Part shown: piece after piece, positions 1 through 7,805 of the stretch
Layout: each line of letters opens with the position of its first letter
Position numbering within the stretch: the first letter of the stretch is position 1
Source of the DNA: an uncultured Candidatus Melainabacteria bacterium
GTDB taxonomy: Bacteria; Cyanobacteriota; Vampirovibrionia; Gastranaerophilales; Gastranaerophilaceae
NCBI GenBank assembly: GCA_949902595.1
Contig: CATLDC010000001.1
Coordinates: forward strand, 310,001 to 374,000
Reading direction: 5' to 3'
DNA: 64,000 nucleotides
The notes under the pieces: model-generated
Databases searched by the model: none
What the model was told of the DNA's origin: nothing
Seen by the model: the letters and a program-made list of their open reading frames with translations, nothing else
Program-made: the position numbers and the translations under genes

Positions 1-1
1 T

Positions 2-940
2 GAGATTCACAATCTTGCTTATCAGGGCGTTTGGTTTGAAGATATTCTTGACTTTGCAAACATGAGAAAAGATATTGTGTTCAACGAATGGGGCTGCGAA
101 CACTATGGACGCGTGAACTGGATGAAGGGCGCCATTAATTATTCTGACAAGGTTGTAGCTGTTTCACCGAATTACGCGCGTGAAATCCTGACAGGCGAGT
201 ACGGCGAGGGAATGGACTACACGCTCCGCGGCCATACTGATAAACTCGTCGGGATTGTAAACGGGATTGACTATGATGTGTTTAACCCGAAAACAGATAA
301 GACACTTGTTAAAAACTACGACGTGAAATCGATTGATAAAAAAGAAGCAAACAAAAAACGCATTCTTGAAGAGTTCGGGTTAAAATACAACCCTGAAAGG
401 CCTTTGATAGCACTGATTTCACGACTTGTTGACCAGAAAGGGCTGGATTTAATCAGGCAAGTTGAAGGTGATTTGCAACACCTTGACGCTGATTTCATTT
501 TCCTCGGCTCAGGTGATAAGTCTTACGAAAACCTGTTCATCTGGCTTTCAAACAACACTCCGAACATCAGGGCTTACGTTGGATACCGTGGTGACTTGGC
601 AAACCTGATTTATGCAGGAAGCGACTTCTTCCTTATGCCATCTAAGTTTGAGCCGTGCGGACTTTCGCAGCTCATTGCAATGCGCTTTGGCTCGCTCCCG
701 ATTGTGAGAGCAACCGGAGGGCTGGAGGACACTGTTACCGGCTATCCTCTTGATAATTCAAACGGGTTCAAGTTCTGGGGCTATGACGGCTGGGCTATGA
801 AGGACGCAATTTTGACCGCGATGAATGTTTACAGGGACAAGTATACTCTGAATGCAATGCGAAAAAGCGCTATGGAGGCTGATTTTAGCTGGAAGGAAAG
901 CGCGAAGAAGTATCTGGAGATGTACAAATCGCTTGTGTAG
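2..940 (+). CDS. glgA: Glycogen synthase, 3' part (5' end outside window)
   Basis: GlgA transfers glucose from ADP-glucose to a growing alpha-1,4-glucan in the cytoplasm. The reading frame is open from base 2 and begins within the family motif IHNLAYQG, so the first methionine at 62 is internal and roughly 170 N-terminal residues lie outside the window. The visible GT5/GT-B part has the C-terminal nucleotide-sugar site: SRLVDQKGLDLI near residue 140 and EPCGLSQLIAM near residue 220, with the family's catalytic Glu, followed by GGLEDTV. Bacterial GlgA is about 480 residues, so the 3' end is complete. The next gene starts 20 bases downstream but seems to have its own promoter. Family assignment is firm; only the N-terminus is unseen. 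Confidence 0.95.
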   Translation, partial: EIHNLAYQGVWFEDILDFANMRKDIVFNEWGCEHYGRVNWMKGAINYSDKVVAVSPNYAREILTGEYGEGMDYTLRGHTDKLVGIVNGIDYDVFNPKTDKTLVKNYDVKSIDKKEANKKRILEEFGLKYNPERPLIALISRLVDQKGLDLIRQVEGDLQHLDADFIFLGSGDKSYENLFIWLSNNTPNIRAYVGYRGDLANLIYAGSDFFLMPSKFEPCGLSQLIAMRFGSLPIVRATGGLEDTVTGYPLDNSNGFKFWGYDGWAMKDAILTAMNVYRDKYTLNAMRKSAMEADFSWKESAKKYLEMYKSLV

Positions 941-945
941 ATTTA

Positions 946-954
946 TGCTAAAAT
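946..954 (+). promoter_or_regulatory. Extended -10 promoter of a leaderless gene
   Basis: TGCTAAAAT is an extended -10 element; its last base is followed by six bases and then the ATG at 961, so transcription is predicted to start on the A of the start codon. No Shine-Dalgarno sequence precedes this ATG. The same arrangement recurs at several genes in the window. Confidence 0.5.
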
Positions 955-960
955 ATTGTT

Positions 961-1449
961 ATGAAAAAAGCAGCAATATTGTATTCAACCTACACACCCA
1001 CTATCGACGCTATTATCAGCAGACTTGAAGATGTCCGATTCGATTGCATTCAAACCGGAGCGGACTTGGATGGCTACGACCTTGTTGTCGGAGTGGGGCT
1101 CGAAGATGTGAGCGGGATTGAGAGAAATATTGTAAACATACATCACTCGCTTTTGCCGGCTTTTTCCGGAGAAGAGCCTGTTAAACAGGCGTTCCTGGCG
1201 GGGGTGAAGGTCACGGGGCTTACGATTTATTACACAAACCCTGAAAAAATAATTGCGCAGTATCCGGTCTTTATCTCGAACGACGCGCATTTTGACGATG
1301 TGGAGCGCGAAATCCAATATCTGGAACAGACGATTTATCCTATTGTTCTAGAAAAGATTCTAAACGGCGGGGTTTTTGAAATCAAAGACCTGCTAAAATC
1401 CGGCGGATGTGCTTCCGGCTGCGGAGGGTGCGGAAAATGCAGTCACTAA
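961..1449 (+). CDS. PurN-like formyltransferase-family protein with C-terminal Cys cluster
   Basis: A 162-residue protein resembling glycinamide ribonucleotide transformylase, which formylates GAR in purine synthesis. The centre holds the family signature NIHHSLLPAF near residue 60 (Asn and His of the active site). The usual N-terminal GxGSN phosphate loop is absent, and the stretch that should carry the catalytic Asp (DTGP in PurN) is shortened to NPEKIIAQ, so ordinary GART activity is doubtful. The C-terminus ends in the cysteine-rich tail CASGCGGCGKCSH with four Cys, suggestive of metal or Fe-S binding. It overlaps the following PurD-like gene by 13 bases, implying coupled translation. No ribosome site is seen before the ATG; it appears leaderless. 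The function is unknown; it may be a specialised paralogue rather than PurN. Confidence 0.6.
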   Translation: MKKAAILYSTYTPTIDAIISRLEDVRFDCIQTGADLDGYDLVVGVGLEDVSGIERNIVNIHHSLLPAFSGEEPVKQAFLAGVKVTGLTIYYTNPEKIIAQYPVFISNDAHFDDVEREIQYLEQTIYPIVLEKILNGGVFEIKDLLKSGGCASGCGGCGKCSH

Positions 1450-2234
1450 ATGTCCTGATTGCAGGGAGCGGAAAATCTGCACCGCTTATCCAAAAATCAA
1501 AACTCCTTAATAAGCTGTATGTGACTTCTGACACTGAAATCCAAGGCGCAACAAACATTACATACAACACATTTGAAGAACTTGCAAAAAAATGCAGGGC
1601 GCTCCAGATTGATATCGTGGTTGTGGATAGCGAAGAATTGTTCTTTGCAGGCTTTGCTGATACGCTTAGAAAACACCGCATAAACTGTATCGGGGTGTCT
1701 GAAAAATGGGCGCAGTTTGCTTATTCAGGCAGGTACGCTAAAAAGTTTTTAAACCGTTACGATATCGCAAACCCGCTAGTGCTGACCTTTCCAAAAACAT
1801 TTCCGCTCGTTTTGAAAATCGGAAGAACAGACAGGGTTGCAAACTCTGTTGAGGAGCTTGTGAGAATACGCGAGACAGAAATCCCGCAAGAGTTTGGCAA
1901 GGATATTTTTCTGGAAGAATATGTGGAAGGCGAAAGCCGGGTTCTTTACTCACTCTTTGACGGCGAAAACCTTTTATCTTTTCCGCTTGAAGGCTTGAGC
2001 ATGGAACAACAAAGCGCGCTTGATGAATACCAAAGTAAGCTGCATGTGATGCTTAAGACAGAAAAGGCTGATTTTACCGGATTTTTGAATACAAAGCTTG
2101 TCTGGGCAAACTCAAAATGGTACGCTTGCGGGTTCTCGCTTGATTTTCCGGAAAACACATGCGGCAAGGATATTCTGTATGTACTTGTTGCAGCGATTTA
2201 CCAGAAGGTTAACGAGGTCTCTTTTGGTGCCTGA
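1437..2234 (+). CDS. Short PurD-like (GAR synthetase-related) protein
   Basis: A 265-residue protein whose N-terminal 110 residues follow the PurD pattern: a beta strand with GSGKSAPLI, then IDIVVVDSEE where PurD has the VGPE segment, then INCIGVSEKWAQFAYSGRYAKKF like PurD's lead into the ATP-grasp domain. A reduced ATP-grasp region follows (LVLKIGRTD, then FLEEYVEG). PurD is usually about 420 residues, so the C-terminal third is missing and the glycine and ATP-binding residues cannot be confirmed. I chose the ATG at 1437 because it begins directly with the first beta strand and because it overlaps the PurN-like gene end. The pair of degenerate PurN-like and PurD-like genes suggests one shared, non-canonical reaction. 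The 3' end overlaps the convergent gene by 26 bases. Confidence 0.55.
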   Translation: MQSLNVLIAGSGKSAPLIQKSKLLNKLYVTSDTEIQGATNITYNTFEELAKKCRALQIDIVVVDSEELFFAGFADTLRKHRINCIGVSEKWAQFAYSGRYAKKFLNRYDIANPLVLTFPKTFPLVLKIGRTDRVANSVEELVRIRETEIPQEFGKDIFLEEYVEGESRVLYSLFDGENLLSFPLEGLSMEQQSALDEYQSKLHVMLKTEKADFTGFLNTKLVWANSKWYACGFSLDFPENTCGKDILYVLVAAIYQKVNEVSFGA

Positions 2235-3471
2235 TAGATAGCTCCGGAATCATGTATTCATAGCGGTTTTCCATAAACTCTTTTCGCGTCATCTTTGCTG
2301 CTTCCCACTCTTCCGGAGTCCAGGTTCCCATTTCTGCATAGCGCTTTAGGTGCATTTTTTTCTGAACTTTCTCTGGTGTGATTTTGAGATAAGAATTTAG
2401 CGCGGTTTCTCTGTCCCAACAGCCATTACTGATACGCTTTTTAATTATTTTTTCTTTTCTCGCTTTGATATGAGGCTTGGTAAAAAGTTTTTTTGCGCCA
2501 GACGCAATGTGTTTGAACGCATCAACAAGGACAAAACCTGTGCGTTTGTAAGCGAGCGGTCTTGTTGAGTCATCTTCCCAAAATTTCGGCATCAGATTGT
2601 TTTCGGACAAGTAATCACGCATCTGCTGATTGAAATCTTCTTTGTTCTCAACAATGTTGTTTTTTATTATTCCTTTGCGCTTCCTTTTGATGATTTTTTG
2701 AGCAGGCTCCTGCACTTTTGTTTCTGCAATTTCAACAGGTTTAGCAGGCTGCGGTTTTTCAGGAAACTTGATTTTCAGCTTTTCTGGCTGACTAAGAATC
2801 TCTTTCAGACTTTTTAATTTCGGCAAAGCCTTTTTTGGTCTTAATCGTGGTGCGTCGTAAATGATTGCAGGAAGCTTATCATCAGAAATTCTTTGAACTT
2901 CCGGCTTTGGCTGCGGTTTTTCCGGGAGTTTTATTTCAATTCTTTTGGGAGTGTTTATAATCTCATCCAGCTTTTTTAATTTTGGCAACGCCTTTTTCGG
3001 CCTCAATCGTGGTGCGTCGTAAATGATTGCAGGAAGCTTGTTATCCGGAATCCTTGCAGGCGTCTGTTCTGCCGGTTTGATTTCCGGCATGCGGTAAATT
3101 ACGGCCGGAAGTTTGTCGTCAGGAATCTTTGTCGGCACGGTTTCTTTTTTAGGCGCAGGCTCTGTATGAGGTTGAGGGATTTCTACTTTTATTATCCTGT
3201 CTTTGTAGACCGGAACATATTCTTTTTTTGTAACAACAACTTCTTTTACCACTTCTTTGGTCTTGATTTCAGGCTCTTTTATTATTGTCGTTTTCTTCTC
3301 TTCGAGAGCCTTTGCAGCCTTTTCTTCAGCTTTTTTCAATTTTTCCAGCGCGGCTTTCAATTCTTTGTTTGATTTGCGGCTCTTAGCAATTGCTGCTGTA
3401 CCGACTGCAGCAGAGGCTACTATACCTGCGCCAAGGAGCCAATCTTTAGTTGATATTTTATTAATTTCCAT
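2209..3471 (-). CDS. Membrane-anchored proline-rich repeat protein, unknown function
   Basis: A 420-residue protein not recognised from any family. Residues 11-30 form one hydrophobic segment (WLLGAGIVASAAVGTAAIA), then a lysine/glutamate coiled-coil stretch to about residue 75. Residues 110-230 hold three related modules around the core DKLPAIIYDAPRLRPKKALP; the second and third are nearly identical, the first is diverged (DKLPAVIYRMPEIKP). The C-terminal 150 residues are basic and mostly helical. The start at 3471 is preceded by AGGA at good spacing; an upstream in-frame ATG has no such site. This could be an anchored periplasmic or cytoplasmic scaffold. It follows the M49-like gene on the same strand after a hairpin, so it may be separately transcribed. 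Confidence 0.65.
   Translation of the reverse strand: MEINKISTKDWLLGAGIVASAAVGTAAIAKSRKSNKELKAALEKLKKAEEKAAKALEEKKTTIIKEPEIKTKEVVKEVVVTKKEYVPVYKDRIIKVEIPQPHTEPAPKKETVPTKIPDDKLPAVIYRMPEIKPAEQTPARIPDNKLPAIIYDAPRLRPKKALPKLKKLDEIINTPKRIEIKLPEKPQPKPEVQRISDDKLPAIIYDAPRLRPKKALPKLKSLKEILSQPEKLKIKFPEKPQPAKPVEIAETKVQEPAQKIIKRKRKGIIKNNIVENKEDFNQQMRDYLSENNLMPKFWEDDSTRPLAYKRTGFVLVDAFKHIASGAKKLFTKPHIKARKEKIIKKRISNGCWDRETALNSYLKITPEKVQKKMHLKRYAEMGTWTPEEWEAAKMTRKEFMENRYEYMIPELSIRHQKRPR
2829..3052 (-). repeat. Two near-identical ~62-bp coding repeats
   Basis: Bases 2829-2892 and 2991-3052 are almost the same sequence and encode the modules beginning DKLPAIIYDAPRLRP in the membrane-anchored repeat protein. 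The close identity at DNA level points to a recent tandem duplication or gene conversion within the gene. Confidence 0.8.
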
Positions 3472-3506
3472 GCAAAAATTCCTGCTTTTTATTTTTATAT
3501 AACATG

Positions 3507-3548
3507 TTAAAACTCCTGATAACAAATTTTTGCTAGCAGGAGTTTTAA
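3507..3548 (-). terminator. Intergenic hairpin after the M49-like gene
   Basis: AAAACTCCTG at 3509-3518 is complementary to CAGGAGTTTT at 3537-3546, with an AT-rich loop. It lies between the stop of the M49-like gene and the start of the next minus-strand gene, so it probably ends the former's transcript. The U-tract is short. Confidence 0.5.
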
Positions 3549-3565
3549 TATTAAGTTATATTAAT

Positions 3566-5452
3566 TTATTCTGCCAAAAGCTTGTCAGCAAGCGGAGATT
3601 CGACCTTGCCATTAAGTGTTTTTGACACTTTTTTGATGTTTTCTGCCATTTTTTCCATCTCCGGTGTCCAGACAAAATTATCAAGAACATACTTTTCGCC
3701 CTTTGTAAAATCGCCCTTCATCTGCACCTGAATAATCTCTTCAAGCATTTTGCGCGCAGTCGGAACCATTTTGTCCATATTCACATTCAAAACACCGTCT
3801 TTTGAAATCTCAATCGCACCTTCTTTTATAAAATAATAGTTCTGCATAACCGAGCGCACTCTGTGAGCCTGGCTCAAAGTCGGTTTTGACATCATCATGT
3901 TATCAGCTGCGTAAGTCACGATAATCTGCTCACGCTGCTCAGGTGTGTACATTCCTGCTTCTGTAAGCAAGTCGACCATTGCAAGAGAAATCATGTCAGC
4001 CTTGTTTTCTTCAATAATTGATTTGTATTTTCCTAATCCCTCTGTGCCTGATTTTGGCCCGAGCGAGTGCCCGTTTTCGTGCCCAACCGTAAACCAGTGG
4101 TCTGCCTCGTCGTTATAATACTTGTGAAGCTCCGGAGTCAGAGTCGCTTCAAGACGCTTTTTCATCTTTTCTCTTGCATCGTCTGATGTTATTAGACGAA
4201 TCTGTCTGTGGTAAACATTTCTGCGGCCTCCGTCAAGCTCGATGATTGAGAGCTTGTCATCATTCGGAAGGTTTTCTGCAAGTGTAATCCCCGCTCTAAA
4301 TTCCCCGACATCACCGGTTACTGCGACCAAATCCGCGTCAACCATGGTCTGTTTTGATTCTTTATCAGGCGAAATATTCTGGATATAATCGTCCTTGAAA
4401 GGCATATTTTGCGCCATAAGCGGGAGGTAATTTTTCACCCCGAGAATCGCGTCAGTGCCTTTTTTGTTAATGATTCCCACGCGTCCGCCAAGAAAATCTT
4501 TAGCAACAGGTGTGATTCCGTTTTCGTCAAGAAGCGCCTTTAATTCAGGGTTTTCAACCACTGTTTCAGTCAATTCGTCTGAATAATTTTCTCTTGTGAT
4601 TGTAAATTCAAGCGGAGTGTCCTGCAAAGTCGCCCATTTTTTGTCAGCATAAGCATCGAGCATCGGGTCAGCTGATCTAAGTGCTTTTGCCTGCAATTTC
4701 AAAAACTCGTTAAAGTCAGCGTTTGTTGAGACTTCGGAAGCTTTTTCAAGTTCGGACGCCATGTAAGCAAAATCATCTTTAAACTTGTCAATATAATCTG
4801 TTGCAACGAGTTCGTTTCCGACCCTTTCTACAACAGAGCGCTGGTTAAGGATTTTTGCAACCTCGTCCACTTTTCCGCCTTTTAGCATGTTAATCAGGAT
4901 TTTGTGAAACTCTTCTTTTTCCAAATCCTGCGGGTAGACACCTTTGCCCGGGCGCATTGAAACGCCTTTTGCAAGTTCAATCATGTTTGATTCTCTATCG
5001 AGCGAGCAAACGCCTTTTTGCGCGTCAAAAAGTATTTTCGTAAGTTTTGCAGCCTCATTGCCTTTTGTAATCTCTTTTTCAAGGTACTCTTTAAAAGGCA
5101 GGTTATTAGGGTTATCGAGCTGCATGTTAATCTTATCCAGAACAACTGCTGCTTTTACAAGATGTTTCAGAGCCTGTTTATCGCCTTCCTCGAGCGCTTC
5201 GTATTCAGGCGCGTCAACTGCAAGCATTTTCTTTGTTGTGAGGTAATCTTTGTGGGTTCTTTTTTCAAGTTCTTCCATTGAAAGATTCAGCTCGTAATCT
5301 TTTTTTCCGATATTCACGTTGTTAATTGTACTCATCTTATCAAGCTCCTTTATTAATGTATCATTAGAATTTACGGACTTTTTTCCCGGCTTTTCCGGTG
5401 ATAAATTTCGCATACTAATATTTGTAATTCTGTTAATCGGGTTAATATTCAT
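3566..5452 (-). CDS. Dipeptidyl-peptidase III-like (M49 family) zinc peptidase
   Basis: A 628-residue protein with the two zinc motifs expected of bacterial M49-like peptidases: HENGHSLGP (HExxH) near residue 455 and EENKADMISL near residue 485, where the Glu supplies the third zinc ligand. M49 enzymes remove dipeptides from oligopeptide N-termini. No signal peptide is present, so it is probably cytoplasmic; the N-terminal 45 residues (INPINRITNISMRNLSPEK) are a low-complexity leader outside the catalytic fold. The start follows TGGTATAAT by six bases with no ribosome site, so the mRNA is predicted to be leaderless. It is the last gene before the flagellar block on the same strand but has its own promoter. 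Family assignment is good; substrate unknown. Confidence 0.75.
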   Translation of the reverse strand: MNINPINRITNISMRNLSPEKPGKKSVNSNDTLIKELDKMSTINNVNIGKKDYELNLSMEELEKRTHKDYLTTKKMLAVDAPEYEALEEGDKQALKHLVKAAVVLDKINMQLDNPNNLPFKEYLEKEITKGNEAAKLTKILFDAQKGVCSLDRESNMIELAKGVSMRPGKGVYPQDLEKEEFHKILINMLKGGKVDEVAKILNQRSVVERVGNELVATDYIDKFKDDFAYMASELEKASEVSTNADFNEFLKLQAKALRSADPMLDAYADKKWATLQDTPLEFTITRENYSDELTETVVENPELKALLDENGITPVAKDFLGGRVGIINKKGTDAILGVKNYLPLMAQNMPFKDDYIQNISPDKESKQTMVDADLVAVTGDVGEFRAGITLAENLPNDDKLSIIELDGGRRNVYHRQIRLITSDDAREKMKKRLEATLTPELHKYYNDEADHWFTVGHENGHSLGPKSGTEGLGKYKSIIEENKADMISLAMVDLLTEAGMYTPEQREQIIVTYAADNMMMSKPTLSQAHRVRSVMQNYYFIKEGAIEISKDGVLNVNMDKMVPTARKMLEEIIQVQMKGDFTKGEKYVLDNFVWTPEMEKMAENIKKVSKTLNGKVESPLADKLLAE

Positions 5453-5458
5453 ATCGTC

Positions 5459-5467
5459 ATTATACCA
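5459..5467 (-). promoter_or_regulatory. Extended -10 promoter of the M49-like gene
   Basis: On the minus strand TGGTATAAT ends six bases before the ATG at 5452, a consensus -10 hexamer with the TGN extension, placing transcription start on the start codon. Confidence 0.6.
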
Positions 5468-5476
5468 TAGATTCCG

Positions 5477-6256
5477 TCAATAGATTTTAGAAAACGAGAG
5501 GAAAAATTCTGATATAACATTCACAAGCATTGGCAGAATCCAAATCATAATCGCAGCTCCAAACACGGGCTTAAAAAGGAAACTTAATTGAAAGACGTTA
5601 ACCTGCGGTGCTGTCTTTGAAATAACCCCGAGAATAATATCCTGCCCGAGCGTTGCAAGCAGAATTGGCGAAGCAATTTGAAGCCCCATATACAACACGT
5701 TTGAAGTGGTTGTAACAAGGTAATCCATGTTAATAATCTTCTCAAGCGGAATCGCAACCGCGTATAGAGGAAATATCTCAAAGCTTCTCACAAGCGCGTT
5801 TATAAGCCAGTAGAAACCTCCGAGCTGGATAAAAATACAAATCCCGAGAAGCGTAATCATGCGGCTCAAGATAGAAGTCTGGCTGTTTGTTGTAGGATCC
5901 ATAACCATTGCAGAAGAAAGCCCCATCTGGGTGTTAATCATATCTCCTCCGGCCTCGATTGCAAGGATTATAAGCTGCGCAATATACCCGATAATCGCGC
6001 CAACTGCGAAATTCAATAGAATCAAAAGCATTGGAGAGACTCCGGCAGGCGGCACTCCGGGTTTTAGAAGCGGGGTGAGCATAAGGGTCAGGATGAATAC
6101 GAGCGCGAGTTTAACCATACCTGCGATTTCTTTTCTGTTAAAAATCGGGGCGAATCTTATAAACCCGAGTAATCTTGCAAACACAATAAAGCCCGCTGAG
6201 AACCAGCGTTCAAAATCAGGAAACAGTATTGCTATTTGCGAGATTAATTGGTCCAA
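5477..6256 (-). CDS. fliR: Flagellar biosynthesis protein FliR
   Basis: FliR is a core membrane subunit of the flagellar type III export gate, together with FliP and FliQ. The 259-residue product has the family pattern of about six membrane segments, an N-terminal FARLLGFIRFAPIFN stretch and the conserved central segment beginning GGDMINTQMGLSSAM near residue 105. Length matches the family (about 260). The ATG at 6256 lies directly beside the stop of the small secreted-protein gene upstream, so the two are translationally linked in the fliO-P-Q-R order. Confidence is high. Confidence 0.93.
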   Translation of the reverse strand: MDQLISQIAILFPDFERWFSAGFIVFARLLGFIRFAPIFNRKEIAGMVKLALVFILTLMLTPLLKPGVPPAGVSPMLLILLNFAVGAIIGYIAQLIILAIEAGGDMINTQMGLSSAMVMDPTTNSQTSILSRMITLLGICIFIQLGGFYWLINALVRSFEIFPLYAVAIPLEKIINMDYLVTTTSNVLYMGLQIASPILLATLGQDIILGVISKTAPQVNVFQLSFLFKPVFGAAIMIWILPMLVNVISEFFLSFSKIY

Positions 6257-6658
6257 TTAATTTATCCCTCCCATTGGCGGCATATCAATGTCGTACTCGT
6301 AGATTTCAGGCGGTGCGTCAATCCGGAGTACGGAAAAACCTTCAACATCGCTCACTGTTGTTTTATCGTCTGCGACTGTTACACTAAACATAACTTTTTC
6401 TTTGCCGTTTTTCAGAACGCAGAATCTTGTGCTGCCCTTCATCAGTGGGTGGATGATTAGGGTGTTTTTCTCGTTCATCACTGTTATGAGCGGATAGACG
6501 TCAACGATTTTGTTGTTTTCAATGGAGATGTCTCCGAGCCGCCCGTTGGTCATTAGCATGTAATCTTCAAATGCAAGGCTCGGAGTGCAGCTGAGCAGCT
6601 GAGCAGCTAAGAGGCTTAGCAAAAATTTTTTGTTTGAAAAATTCTGTTTATGTTTCAT
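6257..6658 (-). CDS. Small exported protein resembling a pilus/secretin N-terminal domain
   Basis: A 133-residue protein with a classical signal peptide (basic MKHKQNFSNKK, then a hydrophobic stretch ending SLAFED). The mature part, about 100 residues, follows the pattern of the T2SS/T3SS pilus-secretin N-terminal domain: a strand ending NKIVDVYPLITVM, then a strand pair LIIHPLMKGSTRFCVLKNGKEKVMFSVTV like the GTTxLxVWD..G....YxVxV core. It sits between fliQ and fliR and abuts the fliR start, so it is co-expressed with the export gate. A periplasmic role near the flagellar or another secretion apparatus is likely but inferred; the homology is by eye only. Confidence 0.55.
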   Translation of the reverse strand: MKHKQNFSNKKFLLSLLAAQLLSCTPSLAFEDYMLMTNGRLGDISIENNKIVDVYPLITVMNEKNTLIIHPLMKGSTRFCVLKNGKEKVMFSVTVADDKTTVSDVEGFSVLRIDAPPEIYEYDIDMPPMGGIN

Positions 6659-6707
6659 TTTTCACCTTTACTACATTTTAAAATCCGCCCAGCTGCCTTG
6701 AATCGCC

Positions 6708-6740
6708 CCCTCACCCCAGCCCTCTCCCGTAGGGAGAGGG
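6708..6740 (+). repeat. REP-like palindromic repeat, intergenic copy
   Basis: CCCTCACCCCAGCCCTCTCC is followed by a three-base loop and GGGAGAGGG, giving a GC-rich hairpin. A second copy lies at 8604-8634 inside fliO. This type of dispersed short palindrome is widespread in bacterial genomes. Confidence 0.75.
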
Positions 6741-6747
6741 AGTAAGC

Positions 6748-7236
6748 TTACCTTCCTAACATCTTATTAATCTCAACAAAATTTCCCTTTGGCATAGGTG
6801 TTTTTGGCGCTGTGCCGTACTTAATCTTCTGGTTTTTATCGATATAAGGAACTTTGCCCGGATTTTTCATAACCTCGTTAACATTCGGCGTGTTTTTGAA
6901 GGAATCCTTCATCTCACCTTCAAAAGGTGTTGTGTACTTGTAGTAATCTGCGGGAAGCACGTAGTTATCGCTTTTCGGAACAGCGTTAAAAGCGAGTGAA
7001 GTGCCTTCCAGAAACAGGTTTGTCAGCAATTTAATGAACCCCATTCCGCCGATAACGATTACAAGAAAAACAGCAAGGATTTTAGGAGCAGCAGCAATTG
7101 TTTGCTCCTGAACCTGCGTTACAGCCTGAATAATACCAACAACCAGACCAATCGCCGCAGCTGTCAGCACACACGGCATGGAGATTGAAAGCATTGTCAT
7201 AAAACCTTTTGCTAAGTATTCAGTTAACATTTCCAT
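6748..7236 (-). CDS. fliQ: Flagellar export protein FliQ with C-terminal extension
   Basis: FliQ is a small two-helix membrane subunit of the flagellar export gate. Residues 1-88 match the family: two hydrophobic helices separated by the conserved QAVTQVQEQTIAAAPK segment. FliQ normally ends near residue 89, but this product continues to 162 with a polar, proline- and lysine-rich tail (PADYYKYTTPFEGEMKDSFK onward) that has no recognisable fold. The tail is open reading frame, not a frameshift into a neighbour. The gene is separated from fliP by an inserted ORF6N gene. The function of the extension is unknown. Confidence 0.9.
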   Translation of the reverse strand: MEMLTEYLAKGFMTMLSISMPCVLTAAAIGLVVGIIQAVTQVQEQTIAAAPKILAVFLVIVIGGMGFIKLLTNLFLEGTSLAFNAVPKSDNYVLPADYYKYTTPFEGEMKDSFKNTPNVNEVMKNPGKVPYIDKNQKIKYGTAPKTPMPKGNFVEINKMLGR

Positions 7237-7253
7237 TGTAGAGTCCCTCTATG

Positions 7254-7793
7254 TTATTCTGTTTTAAACCCGATTTGTTTTGTCTCTCTTGGTTTTTCAA
7301 TCAGATTATTCAGTGCATTAATAATTTGTCCTATTGTTTCGTCGTGGTCGGCAAATCTTCTGTCAGTGTTTTCAATATGGAGCATAAGCATTTTCCTAAG
7401 CTCAGCAATCTCTTGCGTTTTCGATGTTTGTGCTATTGCAAACTGCCGGAGTCGTACAAATGCTCTGATTATCTCTATATTTATTGAAATCGCTCTATCG
7501 CTGTTTAGAACGCTCGACAACATTGATACGCCCTGTTCGGTAAAAGCATACGGAGTTGTTGGTGAATGTTTTAAACTTTGCAACCTATCACAATTTGTGA
7601 TAAGTTCTAAAACCTCTTCTTTATTGAGTTTGAACATAAAATCGTCAGGGAAACGTTTAATGTTTCTCTTAACTGCCTGATTTAAAACCATGGTTTTAAC
7701 TTCGTACAACTCTGCAAGGTCTCTGTCAATCATGACCTTCTGACCTCTTATTGTAAAAATTCTGTTCTCAATTATTTTTATTTCTGTTTCCAT
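7254..7793 (-). CDS. ORF6N-domain DNA-binding protein inserted in flagellar cluster
   Basis: A 179-residue protein with the ORF6N domain at residues 5-95: IIENRIFTIRGQKVMIDRDLAELYEV, then LNQAVKRNIKRFPDDFMFKL and YAFTEQGVSMLSSVL. ORF6N is a KilA-N-associated domain common in phage and mobile-element proteins and often annotated as a DNA-binding antirepressor. The C-terminal 60 residues form a coiled coil. It lies between fliP (13 bases upstream) and fliQ (17 bases downstream) in the same direction, so it shares their transcript. Its presence in a flagellar export operon is atypical and suggests insertion of a mobile gene cassette. Domain assignment is strong; its role here is unknown. Confidence 0.88.
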   Translation of the reverse strand: METEIKIIENRIFTIRGQKVMIDRDLAELYEVKTMVLNQAVKRNIKRFPDDFMFKLNKEEVLELITNCDRLQSLKHSPTTPYAFTEQGVSMLSSVLNSDRAISINIEIIRAFVRLRQFAIAQTSKTQEIAELRKMLMLHIENTDRRFADHDETIGQIINALNNLIEKPRETKQIGFKTE

Positions 7794-7805
7794 ATTTTCT
7801 ACTCT

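Noticed and set aside
1407..1436. Upstream ATG of the PurD-like gene
   Set aside because: It would add ten residues out of the conserved fold, translated from the Cys-rich tail of the preceding gene; the ATG at 1437 begins directly with the first strand.
3166..3502. Plus-strand open frames rich in Phe within the repeat-protein gene
   Set aside because: They are the complement of the Lys/Glu-rich coding strand and have no ribosome site or family match.
7254..7793. Start of a prophage, from the ORF6N gene
   Set aside because: Both neighbours are flagellar genes within 20 bases; no integrase, capsid or tail genes are present.
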